A stretch of DNA of 13,145 bases from J084 sp964471405 (GCA_964471405.1 CAYYGH010000065.1:1-13145), one strand, 5' to 3'; positions 1-6,331 are shown, counted from the stretch's first letter. Translations and numbers: made by a program. The notes: a model not told the origin generated them from the letters alone.

Positions 1-10
1 TGGCGCGGTC

Positions 11-433
11 ATGCTTCTCTTCTGTCTGACGGCAGGCGCGCATGCGCAGGCGGCCTCTTCGGGCGAATCTGTCGCCCAGCCCTTTTCCCTGCAGGGATAT
101 GAGGGGGATCTTGCCGTCTACCGAGCGGAGCTGGCGAATCCTCCCGTGATTCTCATGCTCTATCTTCACGAATCCGGTGCCGGTCTGATCGTCGTTCAGA
201 ACCGGGCGCTCGCCGACGCAGGCGGCAGCGCGGCGATAGCGCTTCAGCGCGCAGGCGGCGTGACCGGACGATCACAAGCGGGCGCAACCGCCGGCGCTAG
301 CAGTGCAGAAGTCAAGAAGATCGGACAGACGCCAGAGGGGAGAACGGTCCTGGGTGTCTTTGTCGACGGAACGCTCACGACACTGATTTTCCTTGACGAG
401 GACGGAAAGTTCGTCAAGGCGGTCAGCCCCTGA
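11..433 (+). CDS. Small exported protein of unknown function, possibly 5'-truncated
   Basis: The reading frame encodes 140 residues from an ATG at base 11, but it is also open upstream to the window edge, so the true start may lie outside. The N-terminus is a short hydrophobic stretch (MLLFCLTAG) followed by AHAQA, a good signal peptidase I site after AHA, so the mature protein is probably periplasmic or secreted. The mature part has no cysteine and no motif I recognise. It has an alternating hydrophobic middle (around residues 45-65), a Gly/Ala-rich segment (about 72-98) and a C-terminal hydrophobic strand pair (around 112-128) ending near a DEDGK turn. A strong intrinsic terminator follows 25 bases after the stop, which supports a real gene and marks the end of a transcript entering from the left. 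The function is unknown. Confidence 0.6.
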   Translation: MLLFCLTAGAHAQAASSGESVAQPFSLQGYEGDLAVYRAELANPPVILMLYLHESGAGLIVVQNRALADAGGSAAIALQRAGGVTGRSQAGATAGASSAEVKKIGQTPEGRTVLGVFVDGTLTTLIFLDEDGKFVKAVSP

Positions 434-458
434 TCCTGATCTCCGGACATCCCCAAAC

Positions 459-494
459 GGCCTCTCGCGGCAGAACGGCGCGGGAGGCCCTTTT
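459..494 (+). terminator. Intrinsic terminator after the exported-protein gene
   Basis: An 11-bp stem (459-469 with 479-489, one G-U pair) encloses a 9-base loop and is followed by C and four T's (491-494). It lies 25 bases after the stop of the upstream gene and between two convergent genes. Confidence 0.85.
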
Positions 495-581
495 CCATCG
501 GCTCTCGTGATCCTGTCATTGCGCCACCCCTCGGATGCAGCGTCACCTGTCGGGATTCACGAGCCGCAAGCGTGAGAGCGC

Positions 582-1130
582 TCACAGATGCTGGCGCAGG
601 GGCCGGTCGCTGGGGGCACCGACAACGATCACCTGCTCCCGCCCGGCTTCCGCCCCGGCAAAGGGAAAGAACCCGAGCGAGACTTCCACGCAGGCGCGGT
701 TCGTGCCGGTGACCGTCGCCCGCGCGAAGACCGGCTCGGCCTCATGGATGGCCCGTGCGAGGACCCGTTGCCGGCTCGCCAGTGCCTCACCCGAACAGAA
801 TTCGCTCAAGCGGCAGCCCGTCAGCTCCCGATGCATCATCTGCGCCACGGCCGTGCCCTGCAACCGCACGCGATAGTCCGCCTGCTCCCCTTTCCCGGCG
901 GCAACGGGCAGACGCTCCAGAATCATGAACCACTTGAGAAGAGCCGGAAAATCGCGGGGGTCAAGCTCGGATCTGTGCGGCAGGGGGTCACGCGCAAGCG
1001 CCTCCCACACGCAATGGAACAGGCGTGCAGGATGATCGGGATCGATAAGAGTCTCGACAATGGGCTCTACCGGACAGTCGCACAGCGCACCATACCGCAC
1101 CGACCAGTCCAGCCCCGGCAGGATGGACAC
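582..1130 (-). CDS. PAS domain protein (PAS_5 / PF07310-like)
   Basis: This 182-residue protein consists almost entirely of one PAS-like domain. Residues about 35-170 show the PAS_5 pattern: LPHRSELDPRDFPALLKW near the start, then an LERLP strand, YRVRLQGTAVA, ELTGCRLSEF and a C-terminal pair of strands around FARATVTG and VEVSLGFFPF. No kinase, cyclase or DNA-binding output domain is attached and no transmembrane segment is seen, so it is probably a cytoplasmic sensor or adaptor; its ligand and partner are unknown. The start is a GTG at 1130, preceded by a good ribosome binding site (GGGGAGAGG, about 3 bases before the start). The gene lies 283 bases downstream of apt on the same strand and probably has its own promoter. 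Single-domain PAS_5 proteins are common in Rhodospirillales. Confidence 0.8.
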   Translation of the reverse strand: MSILPGLDWSVRYGALCDCPVEPIVETLIDPDHPARLFHCVWEALARDPLPHRSELDPRDFPALLKWFMILERLPVAAGKGEQADYRVRLQGTAVAQMMHRELTGCRLSEFCSGEALASRQRVLARAIHEAEPVFARATVTGTNRACVEVSLGFFPFAGAEAGREQVIVVGAPSDRPLRQHL

Positions 1131-1203
1131 TGACCTCTCCCCTTGCGATCGTTCTTGACCCGCGATCGTTTCTGCATGTGCATTTCAGTTGCTCTTGATC
1201 CTC

Positions 1204-1234
1204 GTTATCGGATTCTTCTTGAAAAGGGAAGCAA
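1204..1234 (-). promoter_or_regulatory. Possible promoter of the PAS gene
   Basis: Reading the minus strand, TTGCTT (1234-1229) is followed after 18-19 bases by CGATAA/GATAAC (1210-1204), about 70 bases upstream of the GTG start. The match to a housekeeping promoter is moderate and the spacer slightly long. Confidence 0.3.
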
Positions 1235-1413
1235 CGCAGGATGCAGTGATTGCGCGGTTGCGCGCGCCGCGCGTGCGACGATTTGTCATCCTTGCCGACC
1301 CTGCCTTTCGCCGACGAAACCTCCCCTGTCTTCCAATCCGGCGGAACGAGAAAAGGGATGTCCTTACGGAGCAAAAACTTGTCAGTTTGCCGGCATGCTT
1401 GAGAATGCCTGTC

Positions 1414-2025
1414 TCACTTGCCGGAGAAGCGGCACAGGGACAGCACGGCGATGCCGCGCTCACGGAGCTTCTCGGCACCACCCAGATCCGGGAGGTCTAT
1501 CACAAAACAGGCACCGAGGACCTTGCCGCCAGCCGCCTCGATCAGATCGATCGCCGCCATGGCCGTCCCGCCGGTGGCAATCAGATCATCCACGAGCAAA
1601 AGATGATCGCCGCTCCGGATGGCATCCTCATGCATTTCGAGCGCATCCGTGCCGTATTCGAGGGTATATTCACGTCTGATGACCCGGGCCGGCAGCTTGC
1701 CGGGTTTGCGGATCGGCACAAAGCCGCAGCCCAGCTGATGGGCGACAGCCCCACCCAGGATGAAGCCTCGTGCCTCGATGCCGGCGATCTTGTCGATCGC
1801 CACTCCCACATAGGGCTGGACCAGTTCGTCCACCGCCTTACGAAAGCCCTGGGTATCGGCCAGCAGGGTTGTGATGTCGCGAAACTGAATGCCGGGTTTG
1901 GGAAAGTCGGGAATTGTCCGGATCCGGGCCTTGACCCAGTCCTCGATCGAGACGAACTGCGGCAGCGTTTCCGTCGTCCCCTTTTCGCTTCCACGAAGAT
2001 CGCGCATGGATTCGGTCCTCGTCAT
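1414..2025 (-). CDS. apt: Adenine phosphoribosyltransferase
   Basis: Cytoplasmic purine-salvage enzyme that joins adenine to PRPP to give AMP and pyrophosphate. The 203 residues show the whole family signature: FPKPGIQFRDIT (residues 41-52), GIEARGFILG (82-91), the RKPGKLP segment (106-112), the flexible loop around EYGTDALEMHEDA (123-135), and the PRPP-binding loop LLLVDDLIATGGTA (142-155) with its two acidic residues. The family is usually about 170-185 residues, so the N-terminus is about 20 residues long. The ATG at 2025 overlaps the mtnP stop as ATGA, suggesting translational coupling. A second ATG at 2007 (residue 7) has a better placed ribosome site (GAGGA, about 9 bases before it) and may be the true start. 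MtnP releases adenine, the substrate of Apt, so the pair forms a logical salvage operon. Confidence 0.96.
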   Translation of the reverse strand: MTRTESMRDLRGSEKGTTETLPQFVSIEDWVKARIRTIPDFPKPGIQFRDITTLLADTQGFRKAVDELVQPYVGVAIDKIAGIEARGFILGGAVAHQLGCGFVPIRKPGKLPARVIRREYTLEYGTDALEMHEDAIRSGDHLLLVDDLIATGGTAMAAIDLIEAAGGKVLGACFVIDLPDLGGAEKLRERGIAVLSLCRFSGK

Positions 2026-2915
2026 GACGGCATTCTGGGCGTTCCGGACGGCGAAAGCAGCCGGGCGAGAATGGCCTCGTTACGGCGAACGGCCGCCTCA
2101 TCCCACGCATTCCGGGGGGTGACGATCGCCAGATCCAATGCCCGGTCGCACCCCGCAGGGCAGGGTTCCGGCCGGGACCGCCTCCCGACGCGGCGGGCAA
2201 AGGCTGCAACCAGCTCACCCGCCTTGCGGGCATTCTCATGCAGCACTTCCAGCACGGCCGCCACATCGACGGCCGCCTCCCCGTCCCGGAACGCGTCGAA
2301 ATCCGTGACCATGGCGACCGTCTGATAGCAGATTTCCGCCTCCCGGGCGAGCCTGGCCTCGGGCAGATTGGTCATCCCGATCACATCCGCCCCCCATGCA
2401 CGATAAAGGCGGCTTTCCGCCCGCGTCGAGAAGGCGGGACCTTCAATCGCCACATAGGTGCCCGTTGCCGCAAAGGGGATGGCCGCTTCCTCCAGAAGCG
2501 CGCGCAGGTCGGCCCGCAGGCGTGAACAGGTCGGTTCCGCAAAGGCGACATGGGCCACGATCCCCTCGTCGAAAAAGCTGCCCTGGCGTCGCGTGCGATC
2601 GATGAACTGATCCACGAGGACGAATGTTCCGGGCGGGAGATCCTCCCGCAGGCTTCCGCAGGCGGACAGCGAGAGAATGTCGGTCACCCCGGCCCGCTTG
2701 AGACAGTCGATGTTGGCCCGATAGTTGATCCGGTGCGGCGGAATGCGATGGTCCTGCCCGTGGCGGGCAAGAAAGACCACCTCAACTCCCCCAATCCGCC
2801 CGGCCAGCAAGGCCGCGCTGGGCGCCCCGTAAGGCGAGGTGATGGCAAGGGGCTGCGCATCTTCGATCCCCGCCAGGGTCGCAATTCCCGAACCGCCGAT
2901 GATCCCGAGCTTCAC
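2022..2915 (-). CDS. mtnP: S-methyl-5'-thioadenosine phosphorylase
   Basis: Cleaves methylthioadenosine, a by-product of polyamine and homoserine-lactone synthesis, with phosphate to give adenine and 5-methylthioribose-1-phosphate. The 297 residues carry the family landmarks in order: GIIGGSG (4-10) for phosphate binding, ARHG (50-53), SACGSLRED (84-92), VDQFIDRT (101-108), EGPAFSTRAES (158-168), MTNLPEARLA (181-190) and TDFD (204-207), whose aspartates mark a 6-aminopurine (adenine) rather than guanine specificity. The C-terminal part with TPRNAW (266-271) is normal for bacterial members. I chose the GTG at 2915 because it puts the glycine motif at the usual place and has AAGGA about 10 bases before it. 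An in-frame GTG at 2948 adds 11 residues, but its only Shine-Dalgarno-like bases abut the start codon. It overlaps apt by four bases. Confidence 0.95.
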   Translation of the reverse strand: MKLGIIGGSGIATLAGIEDAQPLAITSPYGAPSAALLAGRIGGVEVVFLARHGQDHRIPPHRINYRANIDCLKRAGVTDILSLSACGSLREDLPPGTFVLVDQFIDRTRRQGSFFDEGIVAHVAFAEPTCSRLRADLRALLEEAAIPFAATGTYVAIEGPAFSTRAESRLYRAWGADVIGMTNLPEARLAREAEICYQTVAMVTDFDAFRDGEAAVDVAAVLEVLHENARKAGELVAAFARRVGRRSRPEPCPAGCDRALDLAIVTPRNAWDEAAVRRNEAILARLLSPSGTPRMPS

Positions 2916-2994
2916 GGCGCTGTCGTCCTTTCCCTGTCTCTTTGGCACCTCCGGTGCCCCTCACGCGCTCTGGCTGCCCTTTGGAAGACGATCT

Positions 2995-3000
2995 TGTCAA
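2995..3000 (-). promoter_or_regulatory. Possible -35 element for mtnP-apt
   Basis: On the minus strand a perfect TTGACA lies 80 bases upstream of the mtnP GTG, in the 116-base gap between the divergent genes. No good -10 hexamer is found 16-18 bases downstream of it, which is not rare in GC-rich alphaproteobacteria but keeps the call weak. Confidence 0.3.
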
Positions 3001-3031
3001 GCACGACCGGGCCCGGCAGGAAGGAACCGAC

Positions 3032-3541
3032 ATGAAGATTGCCGTCTTGCAAAATGGCCGGTTCAGCGGCTTGCATGGCAGAAAGGCGGCAAAAGGGAAG
3101 GCCGGTGCGATGCGTCGTGTCTTTGCCCCCAGCCGGCTGACGACGGAAGAGGACGCCCCTCAGGCGGCTGCGCGACGGCGGAGTCAGGTTCTGGCGCTTG
3201 TGCGGCTGATCCCGCCCGGCCGGGTGGCAACCTATGGGGATATCGCACGGCTGGTTCCCGGGGTGACGGCCCGTCTGGTGGGATACATGATGGCTGGCAC
3301 GGGAGCACAGAAAGATCTGCCCTGGCATCGGGTGGTGAATGCCCGGGGAGCGGTCAGCCCCCATGCTCACGCCGCCCGTCAGCGGGCATTGTTGGAGCAG
3401 GAGGGGATCCGCTTCGGGAAGGACGGGCGATTCGATCTGGGCGCCTACCGCTGGCGGGGACCCGATCCCGCAACGCTTGTCCGGCTCGGTCTGGATCCTC
3501 TGGCGGGTCTCCCGAGCCCCTGGAAAGGACGAAAGCGGTGA
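3032..3541 (+). CDS. Alkyltransferase-like (ATL) protein, MGMT family without the catalytic cysteine
   Basis: The C-terminal two thirds of this 169-residue protein match the DNA-binding domain of O6-alkylguanine-DNA alkyltransferases. It shows IPPGRVATYGDIARL (residues 60-74), the helix with the conserved Arg (R81 in TARLVG) that flips the base, and PWHRVVNARG (97-106). In true alkyltransferases this motif is PCHR; here Trp98 replaces the cysteine, the change seen in E. coli YbaZ/eATL and yeast Atl1. ATLs cannot repair alkyl-guanine themselves; they bind it and hand it to nucleotide excision repair. The ATG at 3032 follows GGAAGGAA at a spacing of 6-7 bases. The first 50 residues are basic, low-complexity and not conserved; an ATG at residue 27 could also be used. 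The stop overlaps the next start (GTGA). It is divergent from mtnP. Confidence 0.88.
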   Translation: MKIAVLQNGRFSGLHGRKAAKGKAGAMRRVFAPSRLTTEEDAPQAAARRRSQVLALVRLIPPGRVATYGDIARLVPGVTARLVGYMMAGTGAQKDLPWHRVVNARGAVSPHAHAARQRALLEQEGIRFGKDGRFDLGAYRWRGPDPATLVRLGLDPLAGLPSPWKGRKR

Positions 3542-3810
3542 GAGAGAAGGCGCAGCCCCGCCCCCCGAGCTTCTGGCAGGCAATCCTGGATCGCGGCATC
3601 ATCCTGCGGGGGCTGCGGGTAGCCGCCGTGATCGGCACGCTGCTGACCCTCATCAATCAGGGCGACCTCATGCTGGCCGGGCACTGGCCGCCGCTGTGGA
3701 AGCTGCTGCTGACCTACGCTGTCCCCTTCGGGGTCTCCACCTATTCGGCCGCGCAGCACAAACGCCATCACCTGGCCGCCACCGGCGAACACCGGGTGCC
3801 GCAGGAATGA
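3538..3810 (+). CDS. nrtS: NrtS-type nitrate/nitrite transporter
   Basis: This is a 90-residue membrane protein with two predicted transmembrane helices, roughly residues 25-42 and 53-71. The family pattern is clear: RGLRVAAVIGTLLTLINQGD (24-43), a short polar turn, and a second helix ending LTYAVPFGVSTYSA (58-71), followed by a basic tail with KRHH. NrtS was first characterised as a nitrate/nitrite permease in a marine cyanobacterium, where two small subunits work together; single-gene versions are found in many proteobacteria. The GTG start at 3538 overlaps the ATL stop by four bases, so it depends on translation of the ATL gene. No nitrate-reductase or nitrite-reductase gene lies in the window, so the link to nitrogen metabolism rests on the family alone. 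Confidence 0.85.
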   Translation: MREKAQPRPPSFWQAILDRGIILRGLRVAAVIGTLLTLINQGDLMLAGHWPPLWKLLLTYAVPFGVSTYSAAQHKRHHLAATGEHRVPQE

Positions 3811-4030
3811 TCCCCGCCAGACGGATCTTCTGCTTAAGTCAAGTGGATGCCGCTGTGGTGACCGGATGGCAAAGGCCGGGGGATCGGAACATGCAGGACG
3901 GGCGTCACCAGGCAGGTTTTGCGCCACCCACCGGCGAGTGATGGTCCGCGAGAGGATGTCCAGCACCTGTGATCAAGGCTGCCGGCGGCCCGCTCGCCAT
4001 GCGCAGGGAGACACCTTCCGCTGCCTTCCG

Positions 4031-4293
4031 CGTCACCCCTCACGCCCTTCCTCCAGGTCCCAGCCATTTCTTCGCCACCAGCCATTCCTTTCTTCGTAAC
4101 CCGCCGGTCATTCCCCCTTCGTCACCCACTGGCCCGATCGTTGGATCCACATCTTCTCTCGTCGCCCACCGACACTTCCCCTCCTCGTCACCGCCGACGT
4201 TCCCTCTCCTTCGTCATCCCCAGACACTTTCCCTTCCTCATCCGCCGGCACCCTTCCCCTCGTCATCCGCCGACCCCGGGTCAAAGCCCGGGG
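4031..4293 (+). repeat. Degenerate tandem array, about nine units of 22-27 bases
   Basis: Units begin with CGTCA or a close variant near 4031, 4073, 4095, 4120, 4160, 4186, 4212, 4236 and 4261. The rough consensus is CGTCAYCCGCCGRCA followed by a pyrimidine tract such as CTTCCCCTCCT. Spacing is 22-27 bases apart from two intervals of about 40. The plus strand is strongly C/T-biased throughout. The last unit runs into the nested hairpin at 4265-4311. Confidence 0.65.
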
Positions 4294-4311
4294 CAGGCTT
4301 GATCGGCGGAT
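4265..4311 (+). repeat. Nested inverted repeat (cruciform-like)
   Basis: An outer perfect 9-bp stem (4265-4273 with 4303-4311, ATCCGCCGA/TCGGCGGAT) encloses an inner perfect 7-bp stem (4274-4280 with 4287-4293, CCCCGGG/CCCGGGG) with loop TCAAAG. It resembles the CCCGGGTCAAGCCCGGGG intergenic palindromes common in alphaproteobacteria. Confidence 0.75.
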
Positions 4312-4422
4312 CCAGCGGGAGGGGAAGGGAGCATCCGGCATTTGGGAATGTCACGCCTGCCTGTCGGGTTCGCCGCATCTGCCGGCGAACGACGAAGGGG
4401 GAGCACCGCCAGCTGTATTCAC
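4303..4422 (-). repeat. Dispersed intergenic repeat, copy A (minus orientation)
   Basis: The reverse complement of this segment aligns with 12983-13102. In the ungapped core (4308-4390 against 13014-13096) I count 67 of 83 identical bases. It contains a hairpin, stem 4368-4375 with 4383-4390 (GTTCGCCG/CGGCGAAC), that is kept in the other copy. A perfect 16-base palindrome, CATCCGCCGGCGGATG, lies just outside at 4425-4440. Confidence 0.8.
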
Positions 4423-4424
4423 CG

Positions 4425-4440
4425 CATCCGCCGGCGGATG
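4425..4440 (+). repeat. Perfect 16-base palindrome
   Basis: CATCCGCCGGCGGATG reads the same on both strands. Its half, CATCCGCCGR, is the core of the tandem-array units (for example at 4239 and 4264), so it marks a head-to-head junction of two such units. Confidence 0.7.
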
Positions 4441-4707
4441 ATACGGGAAGGGCGGACGCGGGCAGCTGCGCCCGCATCCTCTCGATGGGAATGGCGGAAC
4501 CCAAGCAACATCGTTTTGCCGGCATGCCCTCTCTTCCTGCCGGCCGCCTCACCGTCTTTGACCACACAAGCCGGACCAGAAGGGATCCATCGCCACCTTT
4601 CCCCCATCTCTTCCGCGCATCCGCAGAAAAGCAGTGCGATCGGCCGCAGGCCCGTCTCCGCCGGCCGGGGGCGGAAGAGAAGCGCTTCTTGTGCCCGGAA
4701 CGCACGG

Positions 4708-4739
4708 GCCGGGCAATCCGGACAATCCGGGTGCCCGGC
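4708..4739 (+). repeat. Strong two-part hairpin upstream of the ndk promoter
   Basis: A perfect 8-bp stem (4708-4715 with 4732-4739, GCCGGGCA/TGCCCGGC) encloses a second 5-bp stem (4718-4722 with 4726-4730, CCGGA/TCCGG) closed by a CAA triloop. There is no T-run after it, so it is not a clear terminator. It ends 21 bases before the ndk -35 element. Confidence 0.6.
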
Positions 4740-4760
4740 TCCCTGCTTCCTGCCATGCTC

Positions 4761-4789
4761 TTGCGCGGCCCGGCTGCCATCAGTATAAG
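4761..4789 (+). promoter_or_regulatory. Housekeeping-type promoter for ndk
   Basis: TTGCGC (4761-4766) and TATAAG (4784-4789) are separated by exactly 17 bases. The predicted start near 4796 gives a leader of about 83 bases before the ndk ATG. A GCCGCGCGGC palindrome lies across 4789-4798. Confidence 0.6.
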
Positions 4790-4803
4790 CCGCGCGGCAT
4801 GAC

Positions 4804-4823
4804 GCCCGACTCAACCGTCGGGC
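4804..4823 (+). promoter_or_regulatory. Leader hairpin in the ndk 5' untranslated region
   Basis: A perfect 7-bp stem (GCCCGAC/GTCGGGC) with loop TCAACC is followed by CATTTT (4824-4829). It begins about 8 bases after the predicted transcription start. It resembles a short terminator but might instead protect the 5' end or act as an attenuator. Confidence 0.5.
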
Positions 4824-4878
4824 CATTTTGGTATCACGCAAGACAAGCGAAAAACCGGACAGCAAGGACATCACAGCA

Positions 4879-5301
4879 ATGGCCATCGAACGCACCCTTT
4901 CGATCATCAAACCGGATGCCACCCGGCGCAACATCACCGGCGAGATCATCTCCATGCTGGAAAAGGCCGGTCTGCGCGTGGTTGCGCAAAAGCGCATCCG
5001 GCTGACCCGCAGGCAGGCCGAGGAGTTCTATGCCGTTCATCGCGAGCGCCCCTTCTTCTCCTCACTCGTGGAATTCATGACCTCCGGCCCGGTGGTCGTG
5101 CAGGTCCTCGAAGGTGAAAACGCCATCCAGCGCAACCGCGACATCATGGGCGCAACCGACCCGGCCAAGGCTGCCGAGGGCACCATCCGCAAGCGCTTTG
5201 CCGAGAGCATCGAAGCGAATTCGGTCCACGGCTCCGACAGTCCCGAGAACGCTGCTCGCGAGATCCGCTTCTTCTTCTCGGACATCGAGATCGTGGGCTG
5301 A
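4879..5301 (+). CDS. ndk: Nucleoside diphosphate kinase
   Basis: Transfers the gamma phosphate from ATP to other NDPs through a phosphohistidine, keeping NTP and dNTP pools balanced in the cytoplasm. The 140 residues are the standard length. Landmarks are ERTLSIIKPDATRRN near the N-terminus (with the nucleotide-binding Lys), FYAVHRERPFF in the middle, the Arg-containing RNRDIMGATDP, and NSVHGSDSPENAAREI with the catalytic His (residue 117). The ATG at 4879 gives the typical MAIERT start and follows AAGGA at a spacing of about 10 bases. It has its own promoter and hairpin leader and stands alone; RcdA starts 404 bases downstream. Confidence 0.98.
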   Translation: MAIERTLSIIKPDATRRNITGEIISMLEKAGLRVVAQKRIRLTRRQAEEFYAVHRERPFFSSLVEFMTSGPVVVQVLEGENAIQRNRDIMGATDPAKAAEGTIRKRFAESIEANSVHGSDSPENAAREIRFFFSDIEIVG

Positions 5302-5705
5302 ATCCTTCCGATTCGCCTGCGTCTGGGGCAAGAGGCGGATATCCATCGCCGCATCGGAGCCCTCTTTCCTTTCTGACACATCCGGCAGGATGTCGCCGGA
5401 AGGCCGGGCGATTCCGCCAGCCATGTCTCCTCCAAGCGGCCGGCGCGGCAAGATGCGTCGTGCATCGGATTTCGGCGATTGTTTCGCAAGCGGAACCAAA
5501 TGAAAGGCTCCCCGGGCCTCCTGGCCGGCACCGCCCTTGTGATCCCCGGGACGCCCCCGCAGCGGAGCAAGAGCCTCCAACAACCGCTTGCGTTTACTGC
5601 CAGATATGGCACAATGGTTTGGAGCATGGCTGCCGCCTTCGGGAAGCTGTCACGGGCGACCAGAGGCCGGCCCTCTCGAAAGCTGCGCCGCAGGACGGAC
5701 AGGAA
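5302..5705 (+). other. Gene-free interval between ndk and the RcdA-family gene
   Basis: These 404 bases have no credible gene on either strand. A small perfect hairpin (ACATCC/GGATGT, 5378-5393) and a weak 5-bp stem ending before a T-rich stretch (about 5331-5375) may end the ndk transcript, but neither is a convincing terminator. A weak promoter-like pair, TTGCGT (5588-5593) and CACAAT (5610-5615) with a 16-base spacer, could serve the downstream gene. Confidence 0.45.
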
Positions 5706-6206
5706 ATGCAAGAGCCGAGCACACAGAAGCAGGAAGACAAGGTGATCGCCTTGAGCGATCACCTCGCTCGGCGTCTCTATCATGATGCTCTTGATCTGGC
5801 CGTGCGCGCCAAATGGGTCTTCTGGCGTGAGCGGCAGATCAATCGGGCCGGCGGACGGCGGTTGACGGTCGTCCATGATCACGCCGCCATCGACCGCCAG
5901 GCCGCCTATGCGACGGAGACATTGCGCCTTTCCAGTCGGATCATGCATGTGGTGGCTTTCGCCATGAACCGGCGGGCGCTCGCCAATGGCGAAATTGATG
6001 AAGTGGAGGCCATGCGGCCCGAACGGCGGCTTGGCGGCGCCTCGGTCTGCCTTGCCGATCCCGTAGACGATATCGCCATGCTGCCTCCCGCCGTGCGGGA
6101 CCTGTGGGCGGAAAGCGCAGCGCTCTATCGCCGGGCTCAGCAGCTCGAGCGGATGGCGACGGCGGCCGCGGCGGCGCGGGCCTCCGCCCGCGCCATCACG
6201 TCCTGA
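5706..6206 (+). CDS. rcdA: RcdA-family protein (DUF1465), ClpXP adaptor homologue
   Basis: The 166-residue all-helical protein matches the DUF1465/RcdA family. Diagnostic segments are AAYATETLRLSSRIMHVVAF (residues 66-85), ALANGEIDEVEA (91-102), and LPPAVRDLWAESAALYRRAQQLERM (126-150), followed by an Ala/Arg-rich tail. In Caulobacter RcdA is a homodimeric adaptor that binds CpdR-primed ClpXP and helps deliver substrates such as TacA and, with PopA, CtrA. Whether this homologue does the same is inference, since the overall match outside these segments is loose. The ATG at 5706 has AGGA 10 bases upstream; a GTG at 5742 has a better spaced AGGAAG and would remove 12 poorly conserved residues. 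It stands between ndk and an aminotransferase, on the same strand as both. Confidence 0.8.
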   Translation: MQEPSTQKQEDKVIALSDHLARRLYHDALDLAVRAKWVFWRERQINRAGGRRLTVVHDHAAIDRQAAYATETLRLSSRIMHVVAFAMNRRALANGEIDEVEAMRPERRLGGASVCLADPVDDIAMLPPAVRDLWAESAALYRRAQQLERMATAAAAARASARAITS

Positions 6207-6331
6207 CCATATTCTTTCCCAAATTACTTCTGATCTGCAATAAAGCATCCCGTCCTGGTGCACCCAGGCGGAATCGCGTAAACAGCGACCGAACATGGAA
6301 CCCCGTAATGACGACAGAAAGGAAAACACCC

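Larger units (their letters stand above)
3811..4878 (+). other. Gene-free, repeat- and hairpin-rich interval upstream of ndk
   Basis: About 1,070 bases hold no credible gene: the open frames are low-complexity (Pro/Ser/Arg-rich), overlap each other on both strands and lack convincing ribosome sites. The first 220 bases (3811-4030) show nothing I can name. Bases 4031-4293 form a pyrimidine-rich degenerate tandem array, 4265-4311 a nested hairpin, 4303-4422 one copy of a dispersed repeat, 4425-4440 a perfect palindrome, and 4708-4739 a strong hairpin. The ndk promoter and leader hairpin occupy 4761-4823. Confidence 0.7.

Noticed and set aside
1371..1391. Terminator after apt (short stem with AGTTTTT on the minus strand)
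   Set aside because: Only about 5 AT-rich base pairs, too weak to call.
1189..2325. 378-codon plus-strand open frame
   Set aside because: Runs antisense across apt and the end of mtnP; no family features.
4031..4293. CRISPR array
   Set aside because: Units are degenerate and contiguous, without identical repeats separated by unique spacers, and no cas gene is nearby.
3969..4802. 277-codon plus-strand frame across the repeat region
   Set aside because: Translation is Pro/Ser/Arg-rich low complexity that follows the C/T-rich array, with competing frames on both strands.
4419..4997. 192-codon minus-strand frame upstream of and into ndk
   Set aside because: Antisense to the ndk start and leader, no recognisable domain, and it crosses the ndk promoter.
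5605..5623. TGGCAC-like sigma-54 promoter upstream of the RcdA-family gene
   Set aside because: The -24 GG is present, but the -12 position reads TG instead of GC at the required distance.
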